DNA of 28,879 nt, taken from the IMG/VR virus record IMGVR_UViG_3300044641_009159, positions 1 through 28,879 of that record; one strand, given 5' to 3'. Every line of letters begins with the position of its first letter. Position 1 is the stretch's first letter. The position numbers and the translations under genes were made by a program. The DNA comes from a virus. This document shows, in pieces, positions 18,562 through 25,655 of this stretch. A model generated the notes under the pieces. It searched no databases, had not been told where the DNA came from, and saw only the letters and a list, made by a program, of their open reading frames with translations.

Positions 18562-19207
18562 CGATGTTCTCCTGTTCGTACATTACGGTATTTGTGTCGC
18601 CCAAGAACCACTTGGGCTTGGTTTCTACTATGTATTTCTTGGTGCAGACTCGGAAGTCCGGAAACAGCATTTCTCGGGGATTACTGGCTGCGTCCAAGAA
18701 CAGACAACGGTTATTGGGTTGTGCTGCGAACTGACCATTGTCTAACTGCATGAAGTTAAAACTCTTGTGATCCTCGGGCCATTCAGCATAGGTTGTGTCT
18801 AAAGTGTTGGGGTCGGGTGCGCTGTTGTCTACTGTGAATAGATATTCGCCTTCGTAGAAGTTTTTATCCTTGGCATAGAATTTACAGGTCAGGTTTCGTA
18901 GAAATGACTTCTGTACTACGGTAAAGTCATGACTAAAACAATCCCAGATCTGCAGAGTATCTAGAGGTAAAAACTTTTCAGGGTCAAGATTCTCTGTGCG
19001 AGAAACATACGCTGATAGAGGTAACTTGTCATAAAGTGCGCCATAATTGGGTAAATAACTTTCAATGCGAAATGCCTGTCCTCGAATGCTTTTAATCGAC
19101 ACCCAAATGCAGGGTTCGTATTCTCCATGACCAGTTTCAAAGTCGTAGAGAAATTCTTTTCTTATGTAACAATGTACTGGGGGAATGTTAGCTACCAGAT
19201 GCGCCAT
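18494..19207 (-). CDS. Conserved T4-like phage hypothetical protein
   Basis: A 237-residue soluble protein that begins MAHLVANIPPVHCYIRKEFLY and continues with HGEYEPCIWVSIKSI and LPNYGALYDKLPLSAYV. These blocks are highly conserved in many T4-like cyanophage and marine phage hypotheticals, but no function is known. The middle is beta-rich with LQIWDCFSHDFTVVQ, and the end is polar (EKSTISTDTLGKRRPRTSRGL). The last 22 codons overlap the SNase gene in another frame, an unusually long overlap. A tiny GTG-started frame precedes it and overlaps its start by 20 nt. Confidence 0.85.
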   Translation of the reverse strand: MAHLVANIPPVHCYIRKEFLYDFETGHGEYEPCIWVSIKSIRGQAFRIESYLPNYGALYDKLPLSAYVSRTENLDPEKFLPLDTLQIWDCFSHDFTVVQKSFLRNLTCKFYAKDKNFYEGEYLFTVDNSAPDPNTLDTTYAEWPEDHKSFNFMQLDNGQFAAQPNNRCLFLDAASNPREMLFPDFRVCTKKYIVETKPKWFLGDTNTVMYEQENIDEKSTISTDTLGKRRPRTSRGL

Positions 19208-19271
19208 GTAAATACATCCAAAGTAATAAAACGATTAAACAAAAAAGAATGAACCAGTCAAAGATATCCAC
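19188..19271 (-). CDS. Possible micro membrane peptide, 27 aa (GTG start)
   Basis: A 27-residue frame starting at GTG (translated MDIFDWFILFCLIVLLL) followed by WMYLHGASGS. It is one transmembrane helix. The GTG shares one base with the stop of the gene before it (TAGTG), and it fills the gap to the next gene, overlapping that start by 20 nt. The ribosome-binding site is weak, so expression would rely on coupling. Similar short hydrophobic peptides occur elsewhere in the window. Moderate support only. Confidence 0.45.
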   Translation of the reverse strand: MDIFDWFILFCLIVLLLWMYLHGASGS

Positions 19272-19501
19272 TATGCCACCTGAGCCAAGACATAGATCGC
19301 AGATACCAACATAGCCTTGGTGTGCATGTCGTCGGCTTCGGCGTCTAGACGATCGCTGCGCACCAAGTCCTCCAGCAGCTCTTTATATTCGTCTTTGGTG
19401 AGATCGCCACGAGCCAATTGGTCCTGTAGATCCAAGGCCAGCTGTGCGCGCTGCGCAGCCCAGGGTTTATTGCTTTTTGCTAGTTGGTTAAGATCGCTCA
19501 T
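19271..19501 (-). CDS. Small helical phage protein
   Basis: A 76-residue soluble, helical protein MSDLNQLAKSNKPWAAQRAQL. The block DEYKELLEDLVRSDRLDAEADDMHTKAMLVSAIY is a conserved pattern among small T4-like phage hypotheticals (EYxELLxDLVRxDxxDxEAD). It may form a coiled coil or helical hairpin. It is one base before the lipoprotein gene stop, in the same operon. No function known. Confidence 0.8.
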   Translation of the reverse strand: MSDLNQLAKSNKPWAAQRAQLALDLQDQLARGDLTKDEYKELLEDLVRSDRLDAEADDMHTKAMLVSAIYVLAQVA

Positions 19502-19885
19502 TTAAAATCTCCCTAATACAGCGTTGGCGACTGCGTTGCTCTGCGAGTCCAGTATTTTCTTTTTCATATTACAATAGGTCTCACTGCCTTGTCGTTCTGT
19601 GCTGCGTCGATAAAAATCAGCCACAGTTTCATTCATGGGCTGTGCTGCACGCAGCACATCGCGTGTATCCTTGGCTTGGCTATACAACACCAACCATTCT
19701 AGATTGGTCTTAATGACCGCTACCTGCGGAGCGTGTGGCTGAGTACAGTCCAGCGCCAGTACGGACTGTCGAAGGTCTATGACTACACGACTTTGATTGT
19801 CATCCCAGAAGCTCGGTATTTTGTCTTTAATGGTAGAACATCCCGCAAGCAATGCGAGTACGACGGCGAAGATTAATTTTTTCAT
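19502..19885 (-). CDS. Predicted lipoprotein
   Basis: A 127-residue protein from ATG 19885 (MKKLIFAVVLALLAGCST), with a typical lipobox LAGC and lipidated Cys16. The frame is open to 19921 but GGAG six bases before this ATG and the signal peptide fix the start. The mature part is helical (VVIDLRQSVLALDC, PQVAVIKTNLEWLVLYSQA, PMNETVADFYRRST) with two further cysteines. It would be anchored to the outer or inner membrane facing the periplasm. A spanin-like, superinfection-exclusion or envelope role is possible; it is unlike the o-spanin at 22547-22822 and no partner lies beside it. Confidence 0.75.
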   Translation of the reverse strand: MKKLIFAVVLALLAGCSTIKDKIPSFWDDNQSRVVIDLRQSVLALDCTQPHAPQVAVIKTNLEWLVLYSQAKDTRDVLRAAQPMNETVADFYRRSTERQGSETYCNMKKKILDSQSNAVANAVLGRF

Positions 19886-19896
19886 TGATTCTCCGG

Positions 19897-20220
19897 TTAT
19901 ACGGTAAATGACGAGCCACAACCACAGGTGGCTGTGACATTGGGATTGCGTATTTTGAACTCTGCACCCATCAGTGTTTCTTCATAATCTATGGTGGCTT
20001 CGTTCATGTACTGCATGCTCATGCTGTCCACCACTACACCCACACCATCACGATCGAAGGTATGATCATCTTCGGACGGTGCCTGATCTTCCAGAGTAAA
20101 CCCGTACTGAAATCCACTGCAGCCTCCGCCCTGTACAAAGATACGAAGTCGCAGATTGGGATCTTCTTCATTAATTATCTGGCGAATTTTTCGCACTGCG
20201 GCATCACTGATGGTCACCAT
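19897..20220 (-). CDS. A-type iron-sulfur cluster carrier (HesB/IscA/ErpA family)
   Basis: A 107-residue protein of the HesB/IscA/ErpA family, which hands Fe-S clusters to target proteins. All three conserved cysteines are present: Cys34 in GGGCSGFQ, and Cys99 and Cys101 in CGCGSSF. Overall length and order (ISDAAVRKI, LRIFVQGG, VVVDSMSM, IDYEETLMGAEFKIRNPN) match ErpA well. Such carriers are known as auxiliary metabolic genes in marine phages. In this window no obvious Fe-S client is visible, so it may support host Fe-S proteins or other phage enzymes during infection. AAGG lies before the ATG. Confidence 0.95.
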   Translation of the reverse strand: MVTISDAAVRKIRQIINEEDPNLRLRIFVQGGGCSGFQYGFTLEDQAPSEDDHTFDRDGVGVVVDSMSMQYMNEATIDYEETLMGAEFKIRNPNVTATCGCGSSFTV

Positions 20221-20232
20221 GTTGTACCTTTT

Positions 20233-20535
20233 TTACTTTAACTTGTTTTTAAACATTTTTATTAAAACTCGATACATTTCTCTGGACTCGGGTCGCATCG
20301 GAGGTTCACGATTCAAGGCTCCTCGATAATAATGATTCCATTCATAACTATAGCGAGGAAAGTTTATCATAGTACCATCGGGGTAAATCTCTGAAATGTC
20401 ATAGCTTGGTTCTTTGGTTATTGGATCTATGGACGGCACTATGTGAATTTTTGATATTTCATTCCAGTCCGCTATATCCTTTGCAAATCCCATCAACGGC
20501 ATCAATAACAGCAAAAATGATAAAATAATTTTCAT
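20233..20535 (-). CDS. Predicted secreted small protein
   Basis: A 100-residue protein with a clear signal peptide (MKIILSFLLLLMPLMGFA, cleavage near residue 18). The mature 82 residues are polar, with IHIVPSIDPITKEPSYDISEIYPDG, a Trp/Tyr-rich middle (RYSYEWNHYYRGALN) and a basic C-terminus. It lacks cysteines after the signal, so no disulphide. It would be periplasmic. No family recognised; its neighbours are two membrane peptides and the Fe-S carrier. Confidence 0.75.
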   Translation of the reverse strand: MKIILSFLLLLMPLMGFAKDIADWNEISKIHIVPSIDPITKEPSYDISEIYPDGTMINFPRYSYEWNHYYRGALNREPPMRPESREMYRVLIKMFKNKLK

Positions 20536-20540
20536 GATTT

Positions 20541-20594
20541 TTAACCTGCTATGGACATCAACACCAGCAGTACAACTACAATTGCTTGCAACAT
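20541..20594 (-). CDS. Possible 17-residue membrane peptide
   Basis: A tiny frame MLQAIVVVLLVLMSIAG with AAGGA six bases before the ATG. It is wholly hydrophobic, long enough to cross the membrane once. It lies in the 69-nt gap between the 39-residue membrane gene and the secreted protein gene, both in the same operon. The ribosome-binding site and clean position are the only evidence. Confidence 0.45.
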   Translation of the reverse strand: MLQAIVVVLLVLMSIAG

Positions 20595-20604
20595 GATTGT
20601 TCCT

Positions 20605-20724
20605 TTATGTGGTAAAATATTTTATGGCTTCTACCAAACCGCCATAGATCAATCCACACATGATAATGAACAACGGCGGCACGATGAAAATCAGATAAAA
20701 CCAAATTATCAGACGGCCTATCAT
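20605..20724 (-). CDS. Small membrane protein, 39 aa
   Basis: A 39-residue frame MIGRLIIWFYLIFIVPPLFI followed by IMCGLIYGGLVEAIKYFTT. It is hydrophobic over about residues 4-30, with a PP break that could make a hairpin in the membrane. The start overlaps the nrdA stop by ATGA, so it is probably translated by coupling after NrdA. Function unknown. Confidence 0.6.
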   Translation of the reverse strand: MIGRLIIWFYLIFIVPPLFIIMCGLIYGGLVEAIKYFTT

Positions 20725-22523
20725 CCTTCGCAGGCCAAACAGTCGTTGCCCTCGGCTAGTGCCTTGAGATCAATTTCCTGTATTACTTGTCGTTCGATTT
20801 TACGGGCAACCTTGTCGGCTTTGCCGATTTTCTCTGAGCGACAGTAGTAGAGCGTTTTGAGACCGGACTTCCAGGCTTGGAAATGTACTGCGTGAATGTA
20901 CTTGACATTTGCGTCGGGTCTGAAGAACAGATTGAGTGATTGAGCTTGATCAATATACTGCTGGCGGTCTGCGGCATGCTGTACAAGCCATCGTTGATCG
21001 ATTTCCATCGATGTTTTAAATACTTCTCTCTGCTGTTCATCGAGTACATCGGCAAGGTGTTGAACACTGCCGTCGTTGGCAATGATGCTGGCCCAGATTT
21101 CATTGTAGTCCAGTTTTGAATCAGTGTTGCATTTTTCCCGAATGATTGCGTCCAAGAATCGGTTTTTATTGAGCATGCTTCCCGATAGTGTGTCTTGTCG
21201 GTAAGCGTTAGCACGATAAGGCTCGATGCTAGGGCTAGTATTACCCATGAGAATGCTACTAGATGCGTTGGGAGCAATAGCCATGACATGACTGAAACGA
21301 CGACCAGTGCCGACAGCGTCGGGAGCTTCGCCGCGTTCCTTACCCAATTCAAGATTTGCATGATCCAATCCTTCTCGAATGTGTTTGAAGATTTTTATGT
21401 TGCGTCCCACGGCCATAGGAGTTTCCCAGGCGAGGCCGTTGCGCTGAAGATAAGCATGCCAGCCAAGAGCGCCAATGCCAATGCTGCGCTCGCGGGTAGC
21501 TGAATACTTAGCCCTAGCGATAGCGTTAGGAGCATGGTCAATGAAGTACTGGAGCACGTTATCCAGCATCTCAGCAACATCTTTAAGAAACTGCTCATTG
21601 TTTTTCCATTCATCGTAGTACTCCAGATTGAGACTGCTTAGACAGCACACCGCGGTGCGTTGCTTGTCCGTGGGTAATATGATTTCACTGCATAGATTGC
21701 TTTGCTGAATTTTTAGGCCAAGCTTCCGTTGAAACTCCGGCATGCCGCGATTGCTGGTGTCGATGAAGTGTAGGTACGGCTCGCCAGTCTGCATGCGCAT
21801 TTCTAAAATACGCTGCCAAAGTTCGCGGGCGCTCACAGTATCCTTGACTTCTTTGCTGTGCGGATCACGCAGTTCCCAGGTATCATCCACAGTTTTGTCC
21901 AGCATGCAGCGTTCGATGATCTGCATGAAGTCGTCGGTGATATTGATGCCGTGATGCAGATTCAGGCAACGCATATTTTGATCGCCGGTGGGCTTGCGCA
22001 TTTCCAGGAAGATTAAAATATCAGGATGGCTGATATCAAGATATGCAGCATAACTACCGCGACGAGTCCGACCTTGTCGGTAAGCGAGAGATGATGCGTC
22101 ATATGTGCGAAGGTGTGGCATGATTCCAACACTTTTATCATCCGCTGAACGTATTCCCAGACCAATGCCAACTCCTCCGCCCAGCATGCTGAGCCAATTT
22201 ACTTCACTGAGCGTATCCACCAATCCTTCTGCGCTATCGTCCAGATAAGGCAGAAAACAGCTGATAGGAAGCCCGCGCTTGCTACGACCAAAGCTAAGAA
22301 TAGGAGTACTATAAGATAGCCAATGACGGCTGCTGTACTCATACAAACGCTGAGCGTGCGCTGGATTGCTCCCAAAAGCCGAACTAACATAGGCGAACCT
22401 TTCCTGTGGTGATGCCTCATCGTCTCGCATGTAACTCTCCTGCAGACGTTTGATTCCCAATTCGTCAAACAGTGCGTCGCGAGAATAGTCTACCGTAATG
22501 CCATGTACCTTGCCTGGCGTCAT
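20721..22523 (-). CDS. nrdA: Ribonucleotide reductase large subunit, class Ia, short form
   Basis: A 600-residue catalytic subunit that reduces ribonucleoside diphosphates to deoxy forms. Key cysteines: Cys89 (LPISCFLP), Cys278 with Asn276 and Glu280 (NLCSE, the catalytic triad), Cys293/294 (AVCCLSSLN), and a C-terminal pair CLACEG. Loop-2 and phosphate-binding blocks such as GGGVGIGLGIR and NASSSILMGNTSPS are also present. E. coli NrdA has 761 residues. This one starts directly with the barrel region and lacks room for the N-terminal ATP-cone, so dATP feedback may be absent. The start is supported by GGAG six bases upstream. It pairs with nrdB at 16515-17498. Confidence 0.95.
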   Translation of the reverse strand: MTPGKVHGITVDYSRDALFDELGIKRLQESYMRDDEASPQERFAYVSSAFGSNPAHAQRLYEYSSRHWLSYSTPILSFGRSKRGLPISCFLPYLDDSAEGLVDTLSEVNWLSMLGGGVGIGLGIRSADDKSVGIMPHLRTYDASSLAYRQGRTRRGSYAAYLDISHPDILIFLEMRKPTGDQNMRCLNLHHGINITDDFMQIIERCMLDKTVDDTWELRDPHSKEVKDTVSARELWQRILEMRMQTGEPYLHFIDTSNRGMPEFQRKLGLKIQQSNLCSEIILPTDKQRTAVCCLSSLNLEYYDEWKNNEQFLKDVAEMLDNVLQYFIDHAPNAIARAKYSATRERSIGIGALGWHAYLQRNGLAWETPMAVGRNIKIFKHIREGLDHANLELGKERGEAPDAVGTGRRFSHVMAIAPNASSSILMGNTSPSIEPYRANAYRQDTLSGSMLNKNRFLDAIIREKCNTDSKLDYNEIWASIIANDGSVQHLADVLDEQQREVFKTSMEIDQRWLVQHAADRQQYIDQAQSLNLFFRPDANVKYIHAVHFQAWKSGLKTLYYCRSEKIGKADKVARKIERQVIQEIDLKALAEGNDCLACEG

Positions 22524-22546
22524 ACTTACTCCAATTAATTGTTATG

Positions 22547-22822
22547 TTATTTTACTTCGTCGAATATTTTCTTTTGCGCAGAATACCATTCAATCCAGGC
22601 ATCTTGGCGGGTGCGACATTGGTGATATGTGCTGTAGTTTTTGTTGACAACGGTTAATACTTCAGAAAGTTTTGCGCCCTGCGGCGTCTGCAGCAGCTCA
22701 GGACAGGCTTCCATTAATTCAGCAGGAGCTGCTGGAAACTTGCGTGCCACAGGTACGGTGGTGGAAAACATGGAACAACCAGCCAGAGTCAGACACAATG
22801 CTGCAGTAATTATTCTCATCAT
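22547..22822 (-). CDS. Outer-membrane spanin subunit (o-spanin, Rz1-like)
   Basis: A 91-residue lipoprotein: MMRIITAALCLTLAGCSMF, lipobox LAGC with lipidated Cys16. The mature part has conserved cysteines in ACPELLQTP and YHQCRTR and a C-terminal motif DAWIEWYSAQKKIFDEV, which I associate with phage o-spanins of this type. It should sit in the outer membrane and bind the i-spanin coming from the inner membrane to fuse the two during lysis. Its start overlaps the i-spanin stop by ATGA, the classic spanin arrangement. Longer than lambda Rz1 (60 residues). Confidence 0.83.
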   Translation of the reverse strand: MMRIITAALCLTLAGCSMFSTTVPVARKFPAAPAELMEACPELLQTPQGAKLSEVLTVVNKNYSTYHQCRTRQDAWIEWYSAQKKIFDEVK

Positions 22823-23277
22823 TGTTTATCTCCTTGAGTGGGGTCTTGTGCAGATTGATTTAATATATCTATGGCCTCGGCCGGCAATTCTGGGCAAGCA
22901 GCATCAATGACTTTTTCAACTTCCTTGATCTTTTCCTGCACAACGTATTCTTTTTCTTTGATGACTCGAGTCTTGTATACTACCTTTTCTTGGATGACTG
23001 TATTGACCTTGGCGCTTTTGGCCTCAGCCTCGCGTACCTTGGCTTCCAATTCAGCTACGCGTGCGCGCCAGCTCATTTCCACGCCTACGCCGCCTTCGAA
23101 ATACAGTCCGGCACACAACAATACAGTGCCGATGATGCGAACCACGCCGGCATATGATTTAATACCCGGTATCCACCCCGTAAGACTACCGATGACAAGC
23201 GCAACGGCTCCGGCCGCAGTAATGGCATGCACAGCCATTACTAGCCAGGCATCGGGGATAAAATTAAGCATCCACAT
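22819..23277 (-). CDS. Inner-membrane spanin subunit (i-spanin, Rz-like)
   Basis: A 152-residue protein with two predicted transmembrane helices (about residues 11-32 and 44-66), followed by a long charged coiled coil (about 70-125, ending KEVEKVIDAAC) and a short tail. The coiled coil would span the periplasm. The directly overlapping lipoprotein gene makes this a two-component spanin pair (Rz/Rz1-like). Two membrane helices rather than one is unusual for i-spanins. GGAGG lies about seven bases before the ATG and a late promoter motif at 23311-23318 is 34 nt upstream, as expected for a lysis gene. Confidence 0.8.
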   Translation of the reverse strand: MWMLNFIPDAWLVMAVHAITAAGAVALVIGSLTGWIPGIKSYAGVVRIIGTVLLCAGLYFEGGVGVEMSWRARVAELEAKVREAEAKSAKVNTVIQEKVVYKTRVIKEKEYVVQEKIKEVEKVIDAACPELPAEAIDILNQSAQDPTQGDKQ

Positions 23278-23309
23278 TTGAATTCCTCCGCATTGGTTTC
23301 ATGTATCAC

Positions 23310-24044
23310 CTATTTATTAATTTCCTGCGTTTGTACCGGCTCGGTTACGTGGTCGAAATTCATGATGCTGGGAAATAATTTTGCAATCTCCCAGGCGCAC
23401 TGATGAGCCAGTTCGCGATGTTCCTTCTGTGTGCCAGCTTCGGTGCGCACATCGATGTAGTGCAGCCAGCTGCGCAGGGTACCGTTGACATAGAGCCGAC
23501 TCAGGGTCAGTCCCTCGGGCAAAATGGCTCGAGCCTGTTCTTTGGCCATGCCGTTCTCTATGGCCCATTGATAGGTTGCATCCACCCAGTCAATGAGTTC
23601 CTTCTGTTTCTTTTCCCACTGATGCGCAAAATAGGCCTGTTCGATGTTGTCTTTGTCGATCTCTATGCTGTTTTGTCGATTGGCGGGATCCTGCAGGCGA
23701 GCTTTGCGAGTTTGAAAATTAAATCCCGAACCACCGAGTTCGCTGATGTTGGCATAGCGTTGACTGAACTCCTGGAAACTAAAGCTTCGATGTCTGAGCA
23801 GCTGGCGCGCAATGTCACGTGTAGTCTGTATCTCCAGACATACATTGACCATCTCAAACGGGCTCCAGTGTCGATGCTTCACCAGATAACGAATCAATCG
23901 CTCCGATGTTTCGGTGTTGTGTTGATTGCCGGGATTGCTGACTCTGGCACAATAGGCTACTAGCTCCTGCAGATCTTTTGTTATACCGCCGCCGGGAAAA
24001 TGCTGATGTTGATTACTATAACTTACAATCTGAACATTGGCCAT
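23310..24044 (-). CDS. thyX: Flavin-dependent thymidylate synthase
   Basis: A 244-residue FAD-dependent enzyme that methylates dUMP to dTMP using methylene-tetrahydrofolate. The family signature RHRx7S is present as RHRSFSFQEFS (Arg84-Ser94) followed by QRY. Earlier blocks ARVSNPGN (33-40) and HWSPFEM (59-65) also match ThyX. Near the C-terminus ARAILPEGLTLSRLYVNGTLRSW corresponds to the conserved dUMP-binding Arg/Leu region. The frame is open 69 nt further upstream, but ATG 24044, one base after the primase stop, gives the normal ThyX start. dCMP deaminase in the window makes its dUMP substrate. Confidence 0.95.
   Translation of the reverse strand: MANVQIVSYSNQHQHFPGGGITKDLQELVAYCARVSNPGNQHNTETSERLIRYLVKHRHWSPFEMVNVCLEIQTTRDIARQLLRHRSFSFQEFSQRYANISELGGSGFNFQTRKARLQDPANRQNSIEIDKDNIEQAYFAHQWEKKQKELIDWVDATYQWAIENGMAKEQARAILPEGLTLSRLYVNGTLRSWLHYIDVRTEAGTQKEHRELAHQCAWEIAKLFPSIMNFDHVTEPVQTQEINK
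23311..23318 (-). promoter_or_regulatory. T4-type late promoter motif AATAAATA before the spanins
   Basis: Exact NATAAATA on the minus strand, covering the last codons and stop of thyX (ATT AAT AAA TAG), 34 nt before the i-spanin start. Confidence 0.75.
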
Positions 24045-24045
24045 G

Positions 24046-25101
24046 CTATACTCGCTTCCATACATTAAACTGAGCCTGCGCTCGCAGACCCACAAAGGTG
24101 TTGTCGTCAACAATTTCTGCCAATCTACGCTGCGATAGATCTGGATTGGCCAGCACTACATCGTTGATGTCCTTGCAGCCTTGAAATCTGCTGGGCCAGA
24201 TGAACACCCTGTGCCCGGCTTCGATTATGCGTCGGTACACGGCCACTACTTCGCGGTTGCGGGGCTGGTTGTCAATGATGACGGTCAGTCTTCGATCATC
24301 AACTCCGAGATCAGCAAGCCGATGAAAGCCAGTGCCACCAACAGCAACAGCGTTAGGAAGAAATAGGCTATCAATGGGTCCTTCTACTGCATACACAGTG
24401 GTTAGGGGATTGACATGCTCCCAACCAAAAATCTGCGGAGCGTCTTCGTCGATGCGCACTGTTATATATCTTAAACTCTCACCCTGCAGGGCTCGACAGG
24501 TAACGCCTACTAATTTTCCCGCTTGGTCTCTGAAGGGCAGCACCAGGCGTGGCTCCGAAGTTTTTATCTTGTCACGCATCCGATCGCTGAGTTGTGCGAT
24601 GTTGCGCATGTCGTCGATGAAGTATAAACGATTCAGCTGATATTTCGGTATGCGACGATCTTCACAGAACTTTCGAGCCAGATGATCTTCGGGCAATGTA
24701 TCAACTCGGGGCAAGAGCTCGTCCAACAACGTGGGTGCAGGCTCTTCTTCGTCAAAGCTGAATTTGGGTTCAGTGAACATGGCCTTCAATTGGTCTTCGG
24801 GATTGCTGTGCGCTCGTCGATTTTCTCCGTTGGCATAGCGTTCCAGGGCATACTCTCGATAGAGGTTGCTGTTGAACTGTTTTAGAAATGTACCGAAGTG
24901 CTGACTGGCTTCGCAGTTGTGACATTTGTAGAACAGATCATTGGTTTGTCGATAGAAATAACCGCGAGCTCGATTCTTTTTGCGAGAACTGTCGCCGCAG
25001 ATCGGACAACGACAGTTCCAGAGATGCTGACTCTTTTGCCGAAACAGTTCGAGCTGATGACCGATCATGCCGAGATATTTGATATCGATGTATAAACTCA
25101 T
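24046..25101 (-). CDS. DNA primase, DnaG type (T4 gp61-like)
   Basis: A 351-residue primase that makes RNA primers at the replication fork. The N-terminal zinc domain has CPIC (Cys32, Cys35) and CHNC (Cys60, Cys63). The TOPRIM core has VYAVEGPID (236-244) with catalytic Glu240, and VIIDNQPRN with Asp277. A linker with EEEPAP separates them. Length is close to T4 gp61 (342). A promoter at 25132-25160 overlapping a terminator hairpin stands directly in front; the only likely ribosome-binding site GGAG lies in that hairpin 13 bases before ATG. Followed by thyX after one base. Confidence 0.92.
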   Translation of the reverse strand: MSLYIDIKYLGMIGHQLELFRQKSQHLWNCRCPICGDSSRKKNRARGYFYRQTNDLFYKCHNCEASQHFGTFLKQFNSNLYREYALERYANGENRRAHSNPEDQLKAMFTEPKFSFDEEEPAPTLLDELLPRVDTLPEDHLARKFCEDRRIPKYQLNRLYFIDDMRNIAQLSDRMRDKIKTSEPRLVLPFRDQAGKLVGVTCRALQGESLRYITVRIDEDAPQIFGWEHVNPLTTVYAVEGPIDSLFLPNAVAVGGTGFHRLADLGVDDRRLTVIIDNQPRNREVVAVYRRIIEAGHRVFIWPSRFQGCKDINDVVLANPDLSQRRLAEIVDDNTFVGLRAQAQFNVWKRV

Positions 25102-25106
25102 AGATT

Positions 25107-25131
25107 AAAAAAGGCTCCACTAAGAGCCTTT
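25107..25131 (-). terminator. Rho-independent terminator (bidirectional shape)
   Basis: On the minus strand AAAGGCTC, loop TTAGTG, GAGCCTTT (8-bp stem, 25131-25110), running into six T (25112-25107). It follows the coiled-coil membrane gene by about 30 nt and precedes primase. On the plus strand the stem is also followed by a T/A-rich stretch. Confidence 0.8.
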
Positions 25132-25160
25132 ATTATATAGATATTTTATGCTAGAGTCAA
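25132..25160 (-). promoter_or_regulatory. Sigma-70-type promoter before primase
   Basis: TTGACT (25160-25155), 17-nt spacer, TATAAT (25137-25132). Predicted start near 25125, which lies in the 5' arm of the hairpin at 25107-25131. Confidence 0.8.
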
Positions 25161-25162
25161 TA

Positions 25163-25648
25163 TTATTTTACGCTGATTTCTACTACCTGTAGTATCTTGT
25201 TCATCAAGAAGCCACCCACAATGCCGGCTCCCACCAACATGTAGCGCCAGCGTTCCAAGGCGGAAATTCGTTCGTCTAGTTTGCTCTGCTTGTCGTTGTG
25301 GTACTTCTGATCTTCTTTGAGTTCGTGTTTTAGGTCTTCGATGCCGGTTAAAACGGTTTTCTGCACTTCGCTGATTTCCTGACTGAGTTCGCGGGTAGTG
25401 GTGGTGATGCGACTATGCAGTTCTTTGATGTCTTCGTTCATTTCATGTCTGCGCTTTTCTAAAAGGTCAAGGATGTCGCTGGTGGCCTTTTCACCACGCT
25501 CCAGCCGCTGATCGTGCACCGCCAGTATCTTGCCGATGTCCGCAGTAACGTCGGTGATCTTTTCTATGGCTCGTTCCAGACGATCCACGACCTGGGCTGC
25601 TTGATCCAGTTCCTGTTCGATGACGGCTAGTTGTGTTTCCACGCTCAT
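25163..25648 (-). CDS. Coiled-coil protein with C-terminal membrane helix
   Basis: A 161-residue protein. Residues 1-130 are charged and heptad-like (LAVIEQELDQAAQVVDRLERAIEK and on), predicting a long coiled coil. Near the C-terminus WRYMLVGAGIVGGFLMNKIL (about 134-153) is a transmembrane helix with a short polar tail. It is a tail-anchored design common in T4-like marine phages, with unknown function; it lies at the end of the virion gene cluster. No ribosome-binding site is visible and the late promoter motif at 25656-25663 predicts a transcript start only 2 nt before the ATG. Confidence 0.8.
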   Translation of the reverse strand: MSVETQLAVIEQELDQAAQVVDRLERAIEKITDVTADIGKILAVHDQRLERGEKATSDILDLLEKRRHEMNEDIKELHSRITTTTRELSQEISEVQKTVLTGIEDLKHELKEDQKYHNDKQSKLDERISALERWRYMLVGAGIVGGFLMNKILQVVEISVK

Positions 25649-25655
25649 GGTTGTA

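Noticed and set aside
20783-21361. Minus-strand frame of 192 codons inside nrdA
   Set aside because: Same-strand out-of-frame shadow of a conserved, intact NrdA reading frame.
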